A stretch of DNA of 64,000 nt from Chryseobacterium potabilaquae (GTDB lineage: Bacteria > Bacteroidota > Bacteroidia > Flavobacteriales > Weeksellaceae). The DNA is taken from assembly GCF_902728265.1 (NCBI RefSeq), contig NZ_CACVBR010000001.1, positions 1-64,000 on the forward strand. The letters run 5' to 3'. Shown one piece after another: positions 26,696-35,348 of the stretch. The position numbers and the translations under genes are program-made. Numbering within the stretch: position 1 is the stretch's first letter; each line of letters opens with the position of its first letter. Below the pieces are notes generated by a model that was not told the DNA's origin, ran no database searches, and saw only the letters and a list, made by a program, of their open reading frames with translations.

Positions 26696-27724
26696 TTATT
26701 TTTCCAAATCTGCAACAAGATCTTTCCATTCTTGTAGCTCAGGAATTCCAGGCTTTCTTTTTCCGAAGAACTGAACGATAAAATCTCCTTCCTTATTAAA
26801 TATCTCAATCGCAGTTACTTCTCCATCTTCAGTTGGTTTTTTAACAATCCAAGCTTCTTCAATTTTAGTTACATCTAAATGTAGATTGAAATCCGGATCC
26901 ATAATATTAAACCATTGTTGATGCCAAAGTGTTTTCTTTACGTTTCCTGTATGAATTTGGATAATCCCTCTATTTCCCACAAAAACCATAATAGGAATTT
27001 GTTTTTCAGAAGCATCTTCAATAACATTTACAACTTTAGCATTATCAATTTTTTTAGCAAATCCTTCCGGAGCTAATCTTAAAGCCTGAGTTCTACTCAC
27101 TCCAAATTTTCTTGTCATCATAAAGAAATCGTGAGTATCTTTTAATTCCGTCCAAGCTTTTTTGAATCCTTCTACATCAATTTCAGCATCATCTTTTTCT
27201 GGTGCTTTTGGTGCAATTGATTCAAATTCAAAAACTTGATCCTGATTTTCTGCTTTATATTTTTCAACAATAGTTTCAAAAGCGGATTCGTTACTCTCTT
27301 TCGTTAAATAAATTTTATGAAGCGCTAATCCATCTTTTCCAAAGAACTGAAAACTTTTCTTATCACCTTCTACTACGGCAAAAGCAAATTTCCAAGAGTT
27401 AAGAAAAATTCTTAAGTCAATATCTTCACCCACAAAAAGTTGCGCATGTGGACTACTGAAATCTCCATTTAGGTATGTTCCTTTTCTTTCATGTACACAT
27501 TCGTCATTACGAGTAAGTGCCATTACTTTTCCCAATGATTCAACCTCTGTTAAAATATTTTGAAATTCAGGTTTTAAAATTATAACCCCTTCCCCTACGC
27601 TAGTTAGTAATAATTCCGCTTCACTGACCCCAAGTTGTGTTGCTGCATTTCTTATTCTCATGTGTGGGTTCTCCACTTTTAGAGCTTCCCATTTTTCCTT
27701 TAAATTGTTAACTAATGTACTCAT
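26696..27724 (-). CDS. hmuS: Heme-degrading/heme-handling protein, HmuS/ChuS family
   Basis: 342 aa cytoplasmic protein built of two tandem homologous halves, as in HemS/ChuS/HmuS. First half: LKEKWEALKVENPHMRIRNAATQLGVSEAELLLTSVGEGV and GKVMALTRNDECVHERKGTYL (proximal heme His region). Second half: FKKAWTELKDTHDFFMMTRKFGVSRTQALRLAPEGFA and VGNRGIIQIHTGNVKKT ... MDPDFNLHLD. It accepts imported heme and, in ChuS, opens the ring. It starts 13 bases after the methyltransferase gene and belongs to the operon headed by the TonB receptor at 34318. Confidence 0.93.
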   Translation of the reverse strand: MSTLVNNLKEKWEALKVENPHMRIRNAATQLGVSEAELLLTSVGEGVIILKPEFQNILTEVESLGKVMALTRNDECVHERKGTYLNGDFSSPHAQLFVGEDIDLRIFLNSWKFAFAVVEGDKKSFQFFGKDGLALHKIYLTKESNESAFETIVEKYKAENQDQVFEFESIAPKAPEKDDAEIDVEGFKKAWTELKDTHDFFMMTRKFGVSRTQALRLAPEGFAKKIDNAKVVNVIEDASEKQIPIMVFVGNRGIIQIHTGNVKKTLWHQQWFNIMDPDFNLHLDVTKIEEAWIVKKPTEDGEVTAIEIFNKEGDFIVQFFGKRKPGIPELQEWKDLVADLEK

Positions 27725-27737
27725 TACTCTAATTATT

Positions 27738-28394
27738 TTATTTTTTTATGGTTAAAATTGAATACCTTCTTTTTATCATTTCTTCTCCTGTTTTGCTTTT
27801 TATTTCTTCTTCTTTTTCGGAAACTTTCATTCTTTTAAAATGACTTTTGGAAACCATTTCTTCCATTTCATCCGTATTATATAATATAAAATTATATTTT
27901 GTGAATGGAAGTGTTTCCATGAAGTTTCTTTGTCCAAAGGTTAAAACAAAAGTTCCATTATCTTTTAAAACTCTATATATCTCATTTAAAAAAGCCACGG
28001 GTTCTTTCCAAAAATACACTGTATTTACCGTAAATATTTTGTTGAATTTTTGATTCTCAAATGGAAATTTTTCCCCTTCATATAAAACAAAATCAGCTTT
28101 ATTTTCAAATTCTTGGTTTAATCTTTTGGCTTCATTGTGCATGGTGGTGGAAATATCAATTCCTGTATATTTTATACCTTGGCCTTTATTCAAAATATTT
28201 TCCACATGTCCTGCGTTGCCATGTCCTATCTCTAGAATATGTTCTTCATCTTCTATCAATAAGGCTTGAATGCTTTCTAATGTCATTCCGATATTAGTCG
28301 CATTCATAATCTCACCTATTTCTTTACCTTTTTCTCCTTGCGGATTGGCTAAATTTTGAGCTAATAATTTTAATTCTTCTGTTGTTGTTTCCAT
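27738..28394 (-). CDS. Class I SAM-dependent methyltransferase in the heme operon
   Basis: 218 aa. SAM-binding motif I ILEIGHGNAGHVENIL (GxGxxG-like), motif II GIDISTTMHNEAKRL, and motif III FDKIFTVNTVYFWKEP-type segment (here FNKIFTVNTVYFWKEPVAFLNEIYRVLKDNGTF split across strands) typical of the UbiE/Methyltransf_11 group. One base separates its start from the hmuV stop and 13 bases its stop from hmuS, so it is embedded in the operon. It is not the radical-SAM type (ChuW) found in some heme operons, since no CxxxCxxC is present. The acceptor is unknown. Confidence 0.9.
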   Translation of the reverse strand: METTTEELKLLAQNLANPQGEKGKEIGEIMNATNIGMTLESIQALLIEDEEHILEIGHGNAGHVENILNKGQGIKYTGIDISTTMHNEAKRLNQEFENKADFVLYEGEKFPFENQKFNKIFTVNTVYFWKEPVAFLNEIYRVLKDNGTFVLTFGQRNFMETLPFTKYNFILYNTDEMEEMVSKSHFKRMKVSEKEEEIKSKTGEEMIKRRYSILTIKK

Positions 28395-28395
28395 A

Positions 28396-29166
28396 TTATC
28401 CGAATATGATCATTGGGTTATTGTGTATCGGGTGTTGGCATATCGTACACGGAAAGTTATATGCCTTGCTAATATTTTCAGCGGTAAAAACCTCATCAGG
28501 TTTCCCATATGCGGAAACTTTTCCTGATTTCATTAATAAAACTTTATCTGCAAATTGGGCTGCCAGATTTAAGTCGTGTAAAACAACAATTGCACTATTC
28601 GCCTTTTTTGTAAAGTTTTTAATAATTTCTAAAGCTTTATATTGGTGTTTAATATCTAAATTGTTAAGAGGTTCGTCTAAAAAGACAAGTTTATGAGCAA
28701 TTTCATTTTGTAATTGTGCCATTACTCTCGAAAGATGCACACGCTGCTTTTCTCCGCCTGATAAGGTATTGTATTCTCGATCTTTCAAGTGAAAAACATC
28801 TGTTTCATCCATCATACTATTCATTGCATCATGGTCTTCCTGTTTTGGTTGAGTATCAAAATAGGGATAACGTCCCATCATGACCACATCTTTTACTTCA
28901 AGAGGAATATCATTACTATTATGTTGTGAAAATTTTGCTTTATGCTTGGACAGCTCTTTTACTTCCCAGTCTTTTATATTTTTATTTTTAAATATAATGT
29001 GCTGTTTTGATTTGATTTCATTCGCCAACACACTTAAAAGACTAGATTTCCCGGCTCCATTTGGTCCTACAATAGCTAAAAACTCCCCATACTCCAAGGC
29101 CACATCGATTCCATTAAGAATATGAAACTCTTTATGCTTATAATTGATTTGATGTGCCTTTATCAT
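28396..29166 (-). CDS. hmuV: Heme ABC transporter ATP-binding protein
   Basis: 256 aa ABC ATPase: Walker A GPNGAGKSSL, signature LSGGEKQRVHLSRVMAQL, Walker B KLVFLDEPLNNLD and H-loop VVLHDLNLA. The C-terminal YNFPCTICQHPIHNNPMIIFG resembles the Cys/His tail of HmuV proteins. It powers heme transfer through HmuU. It overlaps the hmuU stop by one base. Confidence 0.95.
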   Translation of the reverse strand: MIKAHQINYKHKEFHILNGIDVALEYGEFLAIVGPNGAGKSSLLSVLANEIKSKQHIIFKNKNIKDWEVKELSKHKAKFSQHNSNDIPLEVKDVVMMGRYPYFDTQPKQEDHDAMNSMMDETDVFHLKDREYNTLSGGEKQRVHLSRVMAQLQNEIAHKLVFLDEPLNNLDIKHQYKALEIIKNFTKKANSAIVVLHDLNLAAQFADKVLLMKSGKVSAYGKPDEVFTAENISKAYNFPCTICQHPIHNNPMIIFG

Positions 29167-30206
29167 TAGAGTGATTTTTTAAATTTAATTAATATGGCAA
29201 TAAATATCGGACCTCCCATCAATGCTGTTAAAATACCTATTGGTAATTCGGAAGGTTCTACTATACTTCTACTAAAGGTATCGGCAGTTAATAATAAAAT
29301 ACTTCCACAAACAGCCGATAAAGGTAGTATAAAAGTATAATTTGATTTAAATAAAAGTCTTAAAATATAAGGTACTATAAGACCTACAAAACCAATTGTT
29401 CCAGAAAACGCGACACAACTTCCTACCATCAATGCCGTAATAATAATAATTTTTTTCTTTAACCTTTCCACATTAATCCCTAAATGCTGTGCATCTTTTT
29501 CACCCAACATCATCGCATTCAGTGCTTTTCCTTGAGGAAGTAAGATGATATACGAAATTACTAAAACTATTCCTAAAATACTATTTTTAGTCCACGTTGC
29601 GGCTGCTAAACTCCCTAAATTCCAAAACGTTAAATCTCTTAGCTGATCATCTTTTGAAATATAAATTAAAAAACCCGTGATTGAAAATCCTATAGCGGTA
29701 ATTGCCACACCTGTCAATAGCATCATGACTACGTTGGTTTTCCCTCCATTTGTAGAAATCCTATATACCAACATCATAGACAAAAAGGAACCAATAAATG
29801 CGGAAATACCTACCAATGAAAACTGCACTGCTTCAGGGAGATATTCTTTAAAGTATCCTCCTAAAACAATTGCAATGGCTGCCAATAAGGTGGCTCCGGA
29901 TGTCAATCCGATTAAATCTCCTGTTGCCAAAGGATTTTTAAATAATCCTTGTAAGCTTGTTCCGGAAACCGCCAACATACTTCCAATCAAAATAGCCATC
30001 ACAATTCTAGCTGCACGCACATCCCAAATTACATAGGTATCACTTAAGGATAAGTTAGGATCCTTATTGATTGTTTTTTGAAAAACTACAAATGCGGATT
30101 GACCACCAAAATCATAAACCCCCGTATTAAGTGACCATACTGCTAATATAATGAGCAGTATGGTACTTATTATCAAATAAAAGTATAGCTTACTTTGTGT
30201 TTTCAA
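29166..30206 (-). CDS. hmuU: Heme ABC transporter permease, FecCD family
   Basis: 346 aa with about ten membrane helices. FecCD signatures: WDVRAARIVMAILIGSMLAVSGTSLQGLFKNPLATGDLIGLTSGA near the N-terminus and FVGLIVPYILRLLF plus EPSELPIGILTALMGGPIFIAIL near the C-terminus. Works as a homodimer in the inner membrane with HmuV and receives heme from HmuT. Its start overlaps the hmuT stop by 17 bases, which implies coupled translation. Confidence 0.95.
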   Translation of the reverse strand: MKTQSKLYFYLIISTILLIILAVWSLNTGVYDFGGQSAFVVFQKTINKDPNLSLSDTYVIWDVRAARIVMAILIGSMLAVSGTSLQGLFKNPLATGDLIGLTSGATLLAAIAIVLGGYFKEYLPEAVQFSLVGISAFIGSFLSMMLVYRISTNGGKTNVVMMLLTGVAITAIGFSITGFLIYISKDDQLRDLTFWNLGSLAAATWTKNSILGIVLVISYIILLPQGKALNAMMLGEKDAQHLGINVERLKKKIIIITALMVGSCVAFSGTIGFVGLIVPYILRLLFKSNYTFILPLSAVCGSILLLTADTFSRSIVEPSELPIGILTALMGGPIFIAILIKFKKSL

Positions 30207-31068
30207 TTAAAAGTTTATTTAATTCCACAGTAGCCTCTCCTAATCTTGGTCCGAAACTTGAAACTAAGCCTCCATCCATGGTAATAATCTTTTTATTTTT
30301 GCCTGCATTTGTTTGAGCAACACCAGGCATCTTAAATGCTCCTTCATTTCCTCCCGCACCTTGTAATCCACTTGTAAAAAAGAATAATATATCAGGATTA
30401 GCTTTTACTACAGCTTCAGGAGTTAATGGTTTAAAATCTTCAAAATCTTTAACTGCATTTTCACCTCCGGCCAGACCTATCAATACATCCATTGGAGTAT
30501 TTTTACCCGCAACCATCAACATATTTCCTCTAGCATATATAAATAATACTTTTGGCTTCTTAGAAAGAGGCTGAACTTGTTTTAAATCAGCATCAATTTT
30601 ATCGTTTAACTTTTGATAATCTGTATTCCCAATCGCTTTTGCTACATCAGCGACTAATTTTTTAGTCCCCTCAACAGAATATTCTTGTTTAAAAATATCC
30701 GCTTGGATTCCCGAGGATTTAATTTTTCCCATTAATTCTGGGTTGATATCCTTTTCTGAAGCTAAAATCAAAGTAGGACTTACTGCCATAATAGGCTCAA
30801 TGGTCATTGATCTTACGTGTCCCAAATCTTTCGCTGTTGTTTTTAACGTTTCAGGGTAAGTACTGGTTACATCTGTTCCTACAATGTCCTTTTCATGTCC
30901 TAATGCACTCACAATCTCTGTGATGCCTCCATTAAGTGTAACTATTTTATTACTACTTTTCTGTGTTTCAGAAGTTGATTCTGTTGTATTTTCTTGTTTA
31001 GCATCCTGTTCTTTTTTACAAGAATATACTGCTATAAGTACACAAGCTGTAAGAATGAATTTTTTCAT
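30190..31068 (-). CDS. hmuT: Periplasmic heme-binding lipoprotein
   Basis: 292 aa; lipoprotein signal MKKFILTACVLIAVYSC (Cys17) and a Lys/Glu/Ser-rich linker. Cluster A-2 substrate-binding fold: IVTLNGGITEIVSALGHEKDIVGTDVTSTYPETLKTTAKDLGH, MTIEPIMAVSPTLILASE and a final FGPRLGEATVELNKLL helix. HmuT proteins coordinate heme through a Tyr and a His; Tyr in TSTYPE is in the expected place. It delivers heme to HmuUV. Confidence 0.93.
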   Translation of the reverse strand: MKKFILTACVLIAVYSCKKEQDAKQENTTESTSETQKSSNKIVTLNGGITEIVSALGHEKDIVGTDVTSTYPETLKTTAKDLGHVRSMTIEPIMAVSPTLILASEKDINPELMGKIKSSGIQADIFKQEYSVEGTKKLVADVAKAIGNTDYQKLNDKIDADLKQVQPLSKKPKVLFIYARGNMLMVAGKNTPMDVLIGLAGGENAVKDFEDFKPLTPEAVVKANPDILFFFTSGLQGAGGNEGAFKMPGVAQTNAGKNKKIITMDGGLVSSFGPRLGEATVELNKLLIENTK

Positions 31069-31091
31069 GATATCTATTATAGATTATTGTT

Positions 31092-32204
31092 TTACAAAGG
31101 TTCAAATTCAAAACTAGCATGACCTCTATTTCCCTGAGCATCTTTCATTTTATTAAATCTCAGCTTAAAATAAAACCCTTCAGCATCTTTCAATATAAAA
31201 AATCGATCGGGATACACAAATGCTCCTGGTGTAGTTGCTGTTCCCGTAGTCGTTCTCCACTTATCACCTATAGCTCGTTGATCATCAAAAACAAATTTAC
31301 TTTCATCCACATTATTGAGCTTAAAAGACGCATATGCCTGATCCAAATTGGCTCCAGCATCTACCTGGTAAGCTCCCACTCCACTTGTTGTATTTGTTAT
31401 AATAAAATCAGCAAAGAAATAACTTCCAGCACTATTTCCAGGTCCCATAAACACTTCACTGGTAAAAGCAGTAAATGCAAGATCCCAATTTTTCTTTTTT
31501 GGTTGAATCATCACAGGAAGTCCTGTTTTAAGATTAAAAAAATTAAAATTATATTCTGAATCTTTTAGAATAGTATATTCTTGATAAGTTGTAGCATTTA
31601 AGTCGGCATATCTAATTTTATATCCATTTGTAGCCCGTAAAATTTGAATTTTCTTCCACCCCCTTGCTTCTACCCCTAAAGAAGTACTCCCAGGTGCTAC
31701 ATTCATATTGGGATCGGACATTTCTCTTCCTAAATTCACCAAATAAATAGGATTTTCTGAATCATTTTCTTTTATAGCCTCAATACCTGAAGTTTGAGAT
31801 AAAAAGTTCCCTTTAGGACTATCAATATATTGTAAATTTGCAATATTAAATGTTCCCACTTGCACCATACTTTGAAGACTAGCAACATCTGCTTCTTTTA
31901 CCTCATTAATATTCGTTGCATTTGGAATTTTAGCGACTGCCATTGCAATAGAACTATTAATAATTACTCTGTAATCTTCTCCAGCATAAAAGCCTAAATC
32001 CCAATCTGTTCTTTTATTAATTGTAGGTTTTTCAAAATCACTAAGATCAATCCAAACCTGATTAGGTTCTGTAGGTCCTCCTACTTTAGCTTCCACCTCA
32101 GAGCCAGTCATGGGTGGTACTGATACTGGATCTTCATCTGCTGAAAAACACGATTGTATTGTAGCAGTCATGAAAATAAATGATAATATTTTTACATACT
32201 TCAT
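31092..32204 (-). CDS. hmuY: HmuY-family heme-binding lipoprotein
   Basis: 370 aa; lipoprotein signal with Cys19 in TIQSCFSAD. The beta-rich body includes VWIDLSDFEKPTINKRTDWDLGFYAGEDYRVIINSS, MIQPKKKNWDLAFTAF and KLRFNKMKDAQGNRGHASFEFEPL, matching the HmuY family of Bacteroidota hemophore-like lipoproteins. Porphyromonas HmuY (about 216 aa) binds heme with two His; this longer form has several candidate ligands and I could not assign them. Located between receptor and HmuT with gaps of 12 and 24 bases. Confidence 0.9.
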   Translation of the reverse strand: MKYVKILSFIFMTATIQSCFSADEDPVSVPPMTGSEVEAKVGGPTEPNQVWIDLSDFEKPTINKRTDWDLGFYAGEDYRVIINSSIAMAVAKIPNATNINEVKEADVASLQSMVQVGTFNIANLQYIDSPKGNFLSQTSGIEAIKENDSENPIYLVNLGREMSDPNMNVAPGSTSLGVEARGWKKIQILRATNGYKIRYADLNATTYQEYTILKDSEYNFNFFNLKTGLPVMIQPKKKNWDLAFTAFTSEVFMGPGNSAGSYFFADFIITNTTSGVGAYQVDAGANLDQAYASFKLNNVDESKFVFDDQRAIGDKWRTTTGTATTPGAFVYPDRFFILKDAEGFYFKLRFNKMKDAQGNRGHASFEFEPL

Positions 32205-32215
32205 AATGATTGTAT

Positions 32216-34318
32216 TTAGAATTGGTACATTAATCTTGCAAAATAGCTTCTACCATAATATAAGTTTAGGCGATCTGATCCCGCTGTATGGGCAGTCCCT
32301 ACATTAGCTGTAGTGTTTATTGAAGTCACATCAAAAATATTTTTAACTCCCACAGAAACTTCAAAACGATTAGCCCAAAATGGTTGACTCACAATGAAGT
32401 CCATCATATGGAAACCATCTGCTTTTCCTAGTCGGAAATTTCCTGTTTCAATTACATACATTCTCGCCGGTCCTGTATATTTATAGTAGAGATTGAAAGC
32501 TGTATTGCTATTTTTTAGCTTGTATGCTACATTGGCCCCAGCCTGAAAATTATATTGAAAATCTGTTGGAGTAGCAATATCCAAATCCTGTTTTCCTACT
32601 GAAATTCCATTTAATGCAGTCCTAATTCCTAATATAAATTGATTCTTCACTATATTGGCATTAGCCGAAAACAAAAGACTTTTGTATTGATCTATATTCA
32701 TATATTGGTATGTTGACGGTCTTTTAACCATCACCATTTCGATCCTATTATCTAAATCCAAGTATAATGCTTCGAGATTATAATTTAATTTCCATCCGTT
32801 ACCTAGCATAAATCCTTGATCCCAAAAAGCGCCTATAGAATATCCTTTTTCAGGATCCAAGTTCGGATTTCCTTGTATATCATGGTTGACATTCACAAAA
32901 TAAGTAAAGAGTTCATCATAAGTAGGATATCGATTAGCTGTTCCGAAAATACCTCTTAGATTAGAATTTTCAGAGGTTTTCCATCTTGCAGAAACTGAAT
33001 AATTAAATTGGTTTTCAAACTTATCACTTAGTGATAATCTAGCCCCTGGTCTTACCGATATTTTATCCGAGATATTCCATTCTGCTGAAATGAAATTACC
33101 ATAGGTGAAAATCTTTCTTTTGATATTTTCACTATTAAAATCACCAGCAATCAAAGCAGCATATCCATTAGTATGATCTAATTCATACCCCAATTGGAAA
33201 TCAAATTTTTTATTATTTAAAAAATTACTAAACATACCTCTTGAATAGATCAAGTCTGTTTTATAATATGACCTTTGGTCATAATTGGAATTCACGCTTC
33301 TGTTAGGAATATCATAGGCATAATCAAAATATTTTCTATCCTGATTTTGATATGAAAAATCTCCAATATACCGTACTTGTCCTAAGTTAGTCTGAATATT
33401 TAACTGGTGAATCCAACGTTCTGTATTATACTGTCTATCTGTACTTCTATAAGTAACTCCACCTTGTCCATCATTAAGAGGCACTCTGTCTACTAAAGGA
33501 TTATAAAAATTAAATTTTTCATTTAAATAAGAAACTTTGTAGAAAGCAGAAGTTTTATTTTTTGAATATCCTACCAATCCTGTAGCTTCATACTGATCTT
33601 TTGGATTCCATTCATAACCTCTTTTATTATTTTGTCCAAAATACTTATATCCTTGCTGCCCTCCTTCATAACCCATAAACTGGTTATGATTAAAGCTAAT
33701 ATTAGTAAACCAATGGTCATCAAAATTGTACCCAACATTCAAATTTTGAATATGCCTTCCTTTTCCTTTCTTTTTCAAATCATATCCATTTCTTACTGTT
33801 TCTTCCTGAATAGAAGCTCTTATGTCGAGTTTTTTACTACTGCTTTTTTTAGTAATAATATTAATAACTCCTGCTAGAGCACCATTTCCATATTGAACTC
33901 CCATGCTTCCCTTCACCACTTCAATTCTTTCAATATTACTCAAACTTATTTTAGTAAGATCAATATTACTTCCTAATCCCGTATCCCCTACTACAGGAAT
34001 ATTATCAATTAAGATCTTCACGTAACTTCCACCTAATCCCATGATATTTGCGGTAGAGTTTCCGGAGTTTGTGTTGGGAGTAATTTGTATATTCAGACTT
34101 TGATTTAAAACATCGGCAACATTGGTAGCTGCCATATTTTTAATCTGCTCAGCATCAATAACTTCAACTTTGTATATCGACTTATTAATAGATTGCTGGG
34201 TATATTGTCCTGTGATGACAACCTCTTCAATTCTTTTCTGACTGAGAGTATCATTTTCCTGTGCATACATCCACAGAGTGGTGGATAATGAAAGAATAGA
34301 AAGCACTTTCTTCTTCAT
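32216..34318 (-). CDS. hmuR: TonB-dependent heme receptor (HmuR-like)
   Basis: 700 aa from ATG 34318 (MKKKVLSILSLSTTLWMYAQ signal); an in-frame ATG at 34339 lies nearer the promoter and is less likely. TonB box EEVVITGQY, plug motifs IKNMAATNVADVLNQSLNIQ, GGSYVKILIDNIPVVGD and SNIERIEVVKGSMGVQYGNGALAGVINIITKK, then a 22-strand barrel ending FARLMYQF. No N-terminal carboxypeptidase-like domain. Imports heme across the outer membrane with HmuY. First gene of a leftward operon running at least to hmuS (26696). Confidence 0.93.
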   Translation of the reverse strand: MKKKVLSILSLSTTLWMYAQENDTLSQKRIEEVVITGQYTQQSINKSIYKVEVIDAEQIKNMAATNVADVLNQSLNIQITPNTNSGNSTANIMGLGGSYVKILIDNIPVVGDTGLGSNIDLTKISLSNIERIEVVKGSMGVQYGNGALAGVINIITKKSSSKKLDIRASIQEETVRNGYDLKKKGKGRHIQNLNVGYNFDDHWFTNISFNHNQFMGYEGGQQGYKYFGQNNKRGYEWNPKDQYEATGLVGYSKNKTSAFYKVSYLNEKFNFYNPLVDRVPLNDGQGGVTYRSTDRQYNTERWIHQLNIQTNLGQVRYIGDFSYQNQDRKYFDYAYDIPNRSVNSNYDQRSYYKTDLIYSRGMFSNFLNNKKFDFQLGYELDHTNGYAALIAGDFNSENIKRKIFTYGNFISAEWNISDKISVRPGARLSLSDKFENQFNYSVSARWKTSENSNLRGIFGTANRYPTYDELFTYFVNVNHDIQGNPNLDPEKGYSIGAFWDQGFMLGNGWKLNYNLEALYLDLDNRIEMVMVKRPSTYQYMNIDQYKSLLFSANANIVKNQFILGIRTALNGISVGKQDLDIATPTDFQYNFQAGANVAYKLKNSNTAFNLYYKYTGPARMYVIETGNFRLGKADGFHMMDFIVSQPFWANRFEVSVGVKNIFDVTSINTTANVGTAHTAGSDRLNLYYGRSYFARLMYQF

Positions 34319-34336
34319 AGGTACAAAAAATTTTGA

Positions 34337-34344
34337 CAAATATA
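34337..34344 (-). promoter_or_regulatory. Predicted -7 element of the heme uptake operon
   Basis: TATATTTG on the minus strand (TAnnTTTG), 19 bases from the hmuR ATG. The upstream arm of the inverted repeat at 34348 abuts it, a position where a bound repressor would block RNA polymerase. Confidence 0.55.
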
Positions 34345-34347
34345 TAC

Positions 34348-34405
34348 TTTTATTTAGAATAATTAAAAATTAATTATTATTTTTGTTAAATAATTCTAAA
34401 TAAAA
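34348..34405. promoter_or_regulatory. Divergent operator: 17-bp inverted repeat in the hmuR / T9SS-protein promoter region
   Basis: TTTTATTTAGAATAATT (34348-34364) and AATAATTCTAAATAAAA (34389-34405) are inverted copies with one mismatch, spaced by 24 bases. One arm touches the hmuR -7 box and the other lies just past the -7 box of the rightward gene, so both promoters can be controlled together. An iron-responsive Fur-type regulator is the obvious candidate for a heme operon; this is inference. Confidence 0.6.
34378..34385 (+). promoter_or_regulatory. Predicted -7 element of the T9SS-exported protein gene
   Basis: TATTTTTG (TAnnTTTG), 28 bases before the ATG at 34414. It stands at the same distance from the upstream repeat arm as the matching element at 35335-35342. 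Confidence 0.5.
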
Positions 34406-34413
34406 ATAACGCT

Positions 34414-35178
34414 ATGAAACTAAAACTACTATCTGCAGCTTTGTTGTTTTCGATCACTGCTCAATCTCAGGTAGCTACAATTAATGAGAATTTTTCTACT
34501 TTTTCTGGTCAAACTTTTCCTCAACAAGGATGGACCTCAAGTAAGCCCTATCCGTATGCACTTTTTTCTGTTAATAATTTCCCCCAAGTATATAGTGGAA
34601 CGGATGTTATTAATCCTACTTATATCATCACTCCTGAGCTTATAGCCATTGATGGTACACAGACATTAAAGTTTGATGCCCAAATTTCTACAGGATCATT
34701 TCAGGGTGCAGCAGGAACCATAGAAGTGGGTACTATCGCTAGCCCGAGTGACACATCATCTTTTGTTTCTATTAGCTCCCCAGTAGCTTTACAATCAACA
34801 TCTTCGGCATTTTCTTATACAATTCCAGCAACCACGGCTAAATTTATTGCATTCAAGATTAAGCCTTCAACAGTACATTCAGCATTTCAAATTGATAATG
34901 TAGTATTTTCCGCAGCTTCTAATCTAGGAGTTGGCGATCAAACAAAATCTAAAGAGAATATCCAATTTACTGTAAATCCTGAAAACACAACCCTACAGTT
35001 TACCACGAAAAAAGAGCTAAAAAATATCCAAATCTACTCTAGCAATGCTCAAAAAGTAAAAGAGGGAAAAGTAATGGATAAAGCCTTTGATATCAGCAAT
35101 CTTCAAACTGGTATTTATTACTTTACTATAGAATCAGCAGAAGGCTCCATAATGAAATCAACATTTATTAAAAAATAA
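34414..35178 (+). CDS. T9SS-exported protein with a choice-of-anchor-J-like domain
   Basis: 254 aa. Signal peptide MKLKLLSAALLFSITAQSQ. Residues ~20-165 (NENFSTFSGQTFPQQGWTSS ... TYIITPELIAIDGTQTLKFDAQIS ... FKIKPSTVHSAFQIDNVVFS) look like a jelly-roll domain of the cleaved-adhesin / choice-of-anchor J type. Residues ~180-254 form a type A T9SS sorting domain ending LQTGIYYFTIESAEGSIMKSTFIKK. It is divergent from hmuR across a shared operator, which suggests co-regulation with heme uptake and a surface role in that process. Whether it binds heme or hemoproteins is unknown. Confidence 0.8.
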   Translation: MKLKLLSAALLFSITAQSQVATINENFSTFSGQTFPQQGWTSSKPYPYALFSVNNFPQVYSGTDVINPTYIITPELIAIDGTQTLKFDAQISTGSFQGAAGTIEVGTIASPSDTSSFVSISSPVALQSTSSAFSYTIPATTAKFIAFKIKPSTVHSAFQIDNVVFSAASNLGVGDQTKSKENIQFTVNPENTTLQFTTKKELKNIQIYSSNAQKVKEGKVMDKAFDISNLQTGIYYFTIESAEGSIMKSTFIKK

Positions 35179-35203
35179 TATAATAGATTATCTTACATTT
35201 CTT

Positions 35204-35233
35204 AAACAGATTTATGAATTCATAGATCTGTTT
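35204..35233 (+). terminator. Terminator of the T9SS-exported protein gene
   Basis: AACAGAT / ATCTGTT stem extended by an internal TATGA / TCATA pairing, followed by TTTTTTATTTT. Confidence 0.8.
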
Positions 35234-35280
35234 TTTATTTTATACAAAAAATTGATTATCAAAGTCTAAAAATCAAATAA

Positions 35281-35342
35281 ATGATAATAAGATAAATATC
35301 ATTGTTTTATTTAGAATAATTAAAAATTAATTTATAATTTTG
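35281..35342 (+). promoter_or_regulatory. Second copy of the heme-operator promoter, with an upstream ATGATA...TATCAT palindrome
   Basis: 35305-35331 repeats 34348-34374 base for base (27 bases), and a -7 element TAATTTTG (35335-35342) lies at exactly the same distance from it as at 34378. Just upstream, ATGATA (35281-35286) and TATCAT (35297-35302) form an inverted pair with a 10-base spacer; the same half-sites with a 2-base spacer occur in front of the lipoprotein cluster. No protein gene follows. Confidence 0.55.
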
Positions 35343-35348
35343 TGAAAA

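Noticed and set aside
34348-34405. Canonical E. coli-type Fur box (GATAATGATAATCATTATC) in the heme promoter
   Set aside because: The inverted repeat does not match that consensus; a Fur-type role is suggested only by context, so it is not labelled a Fur box.
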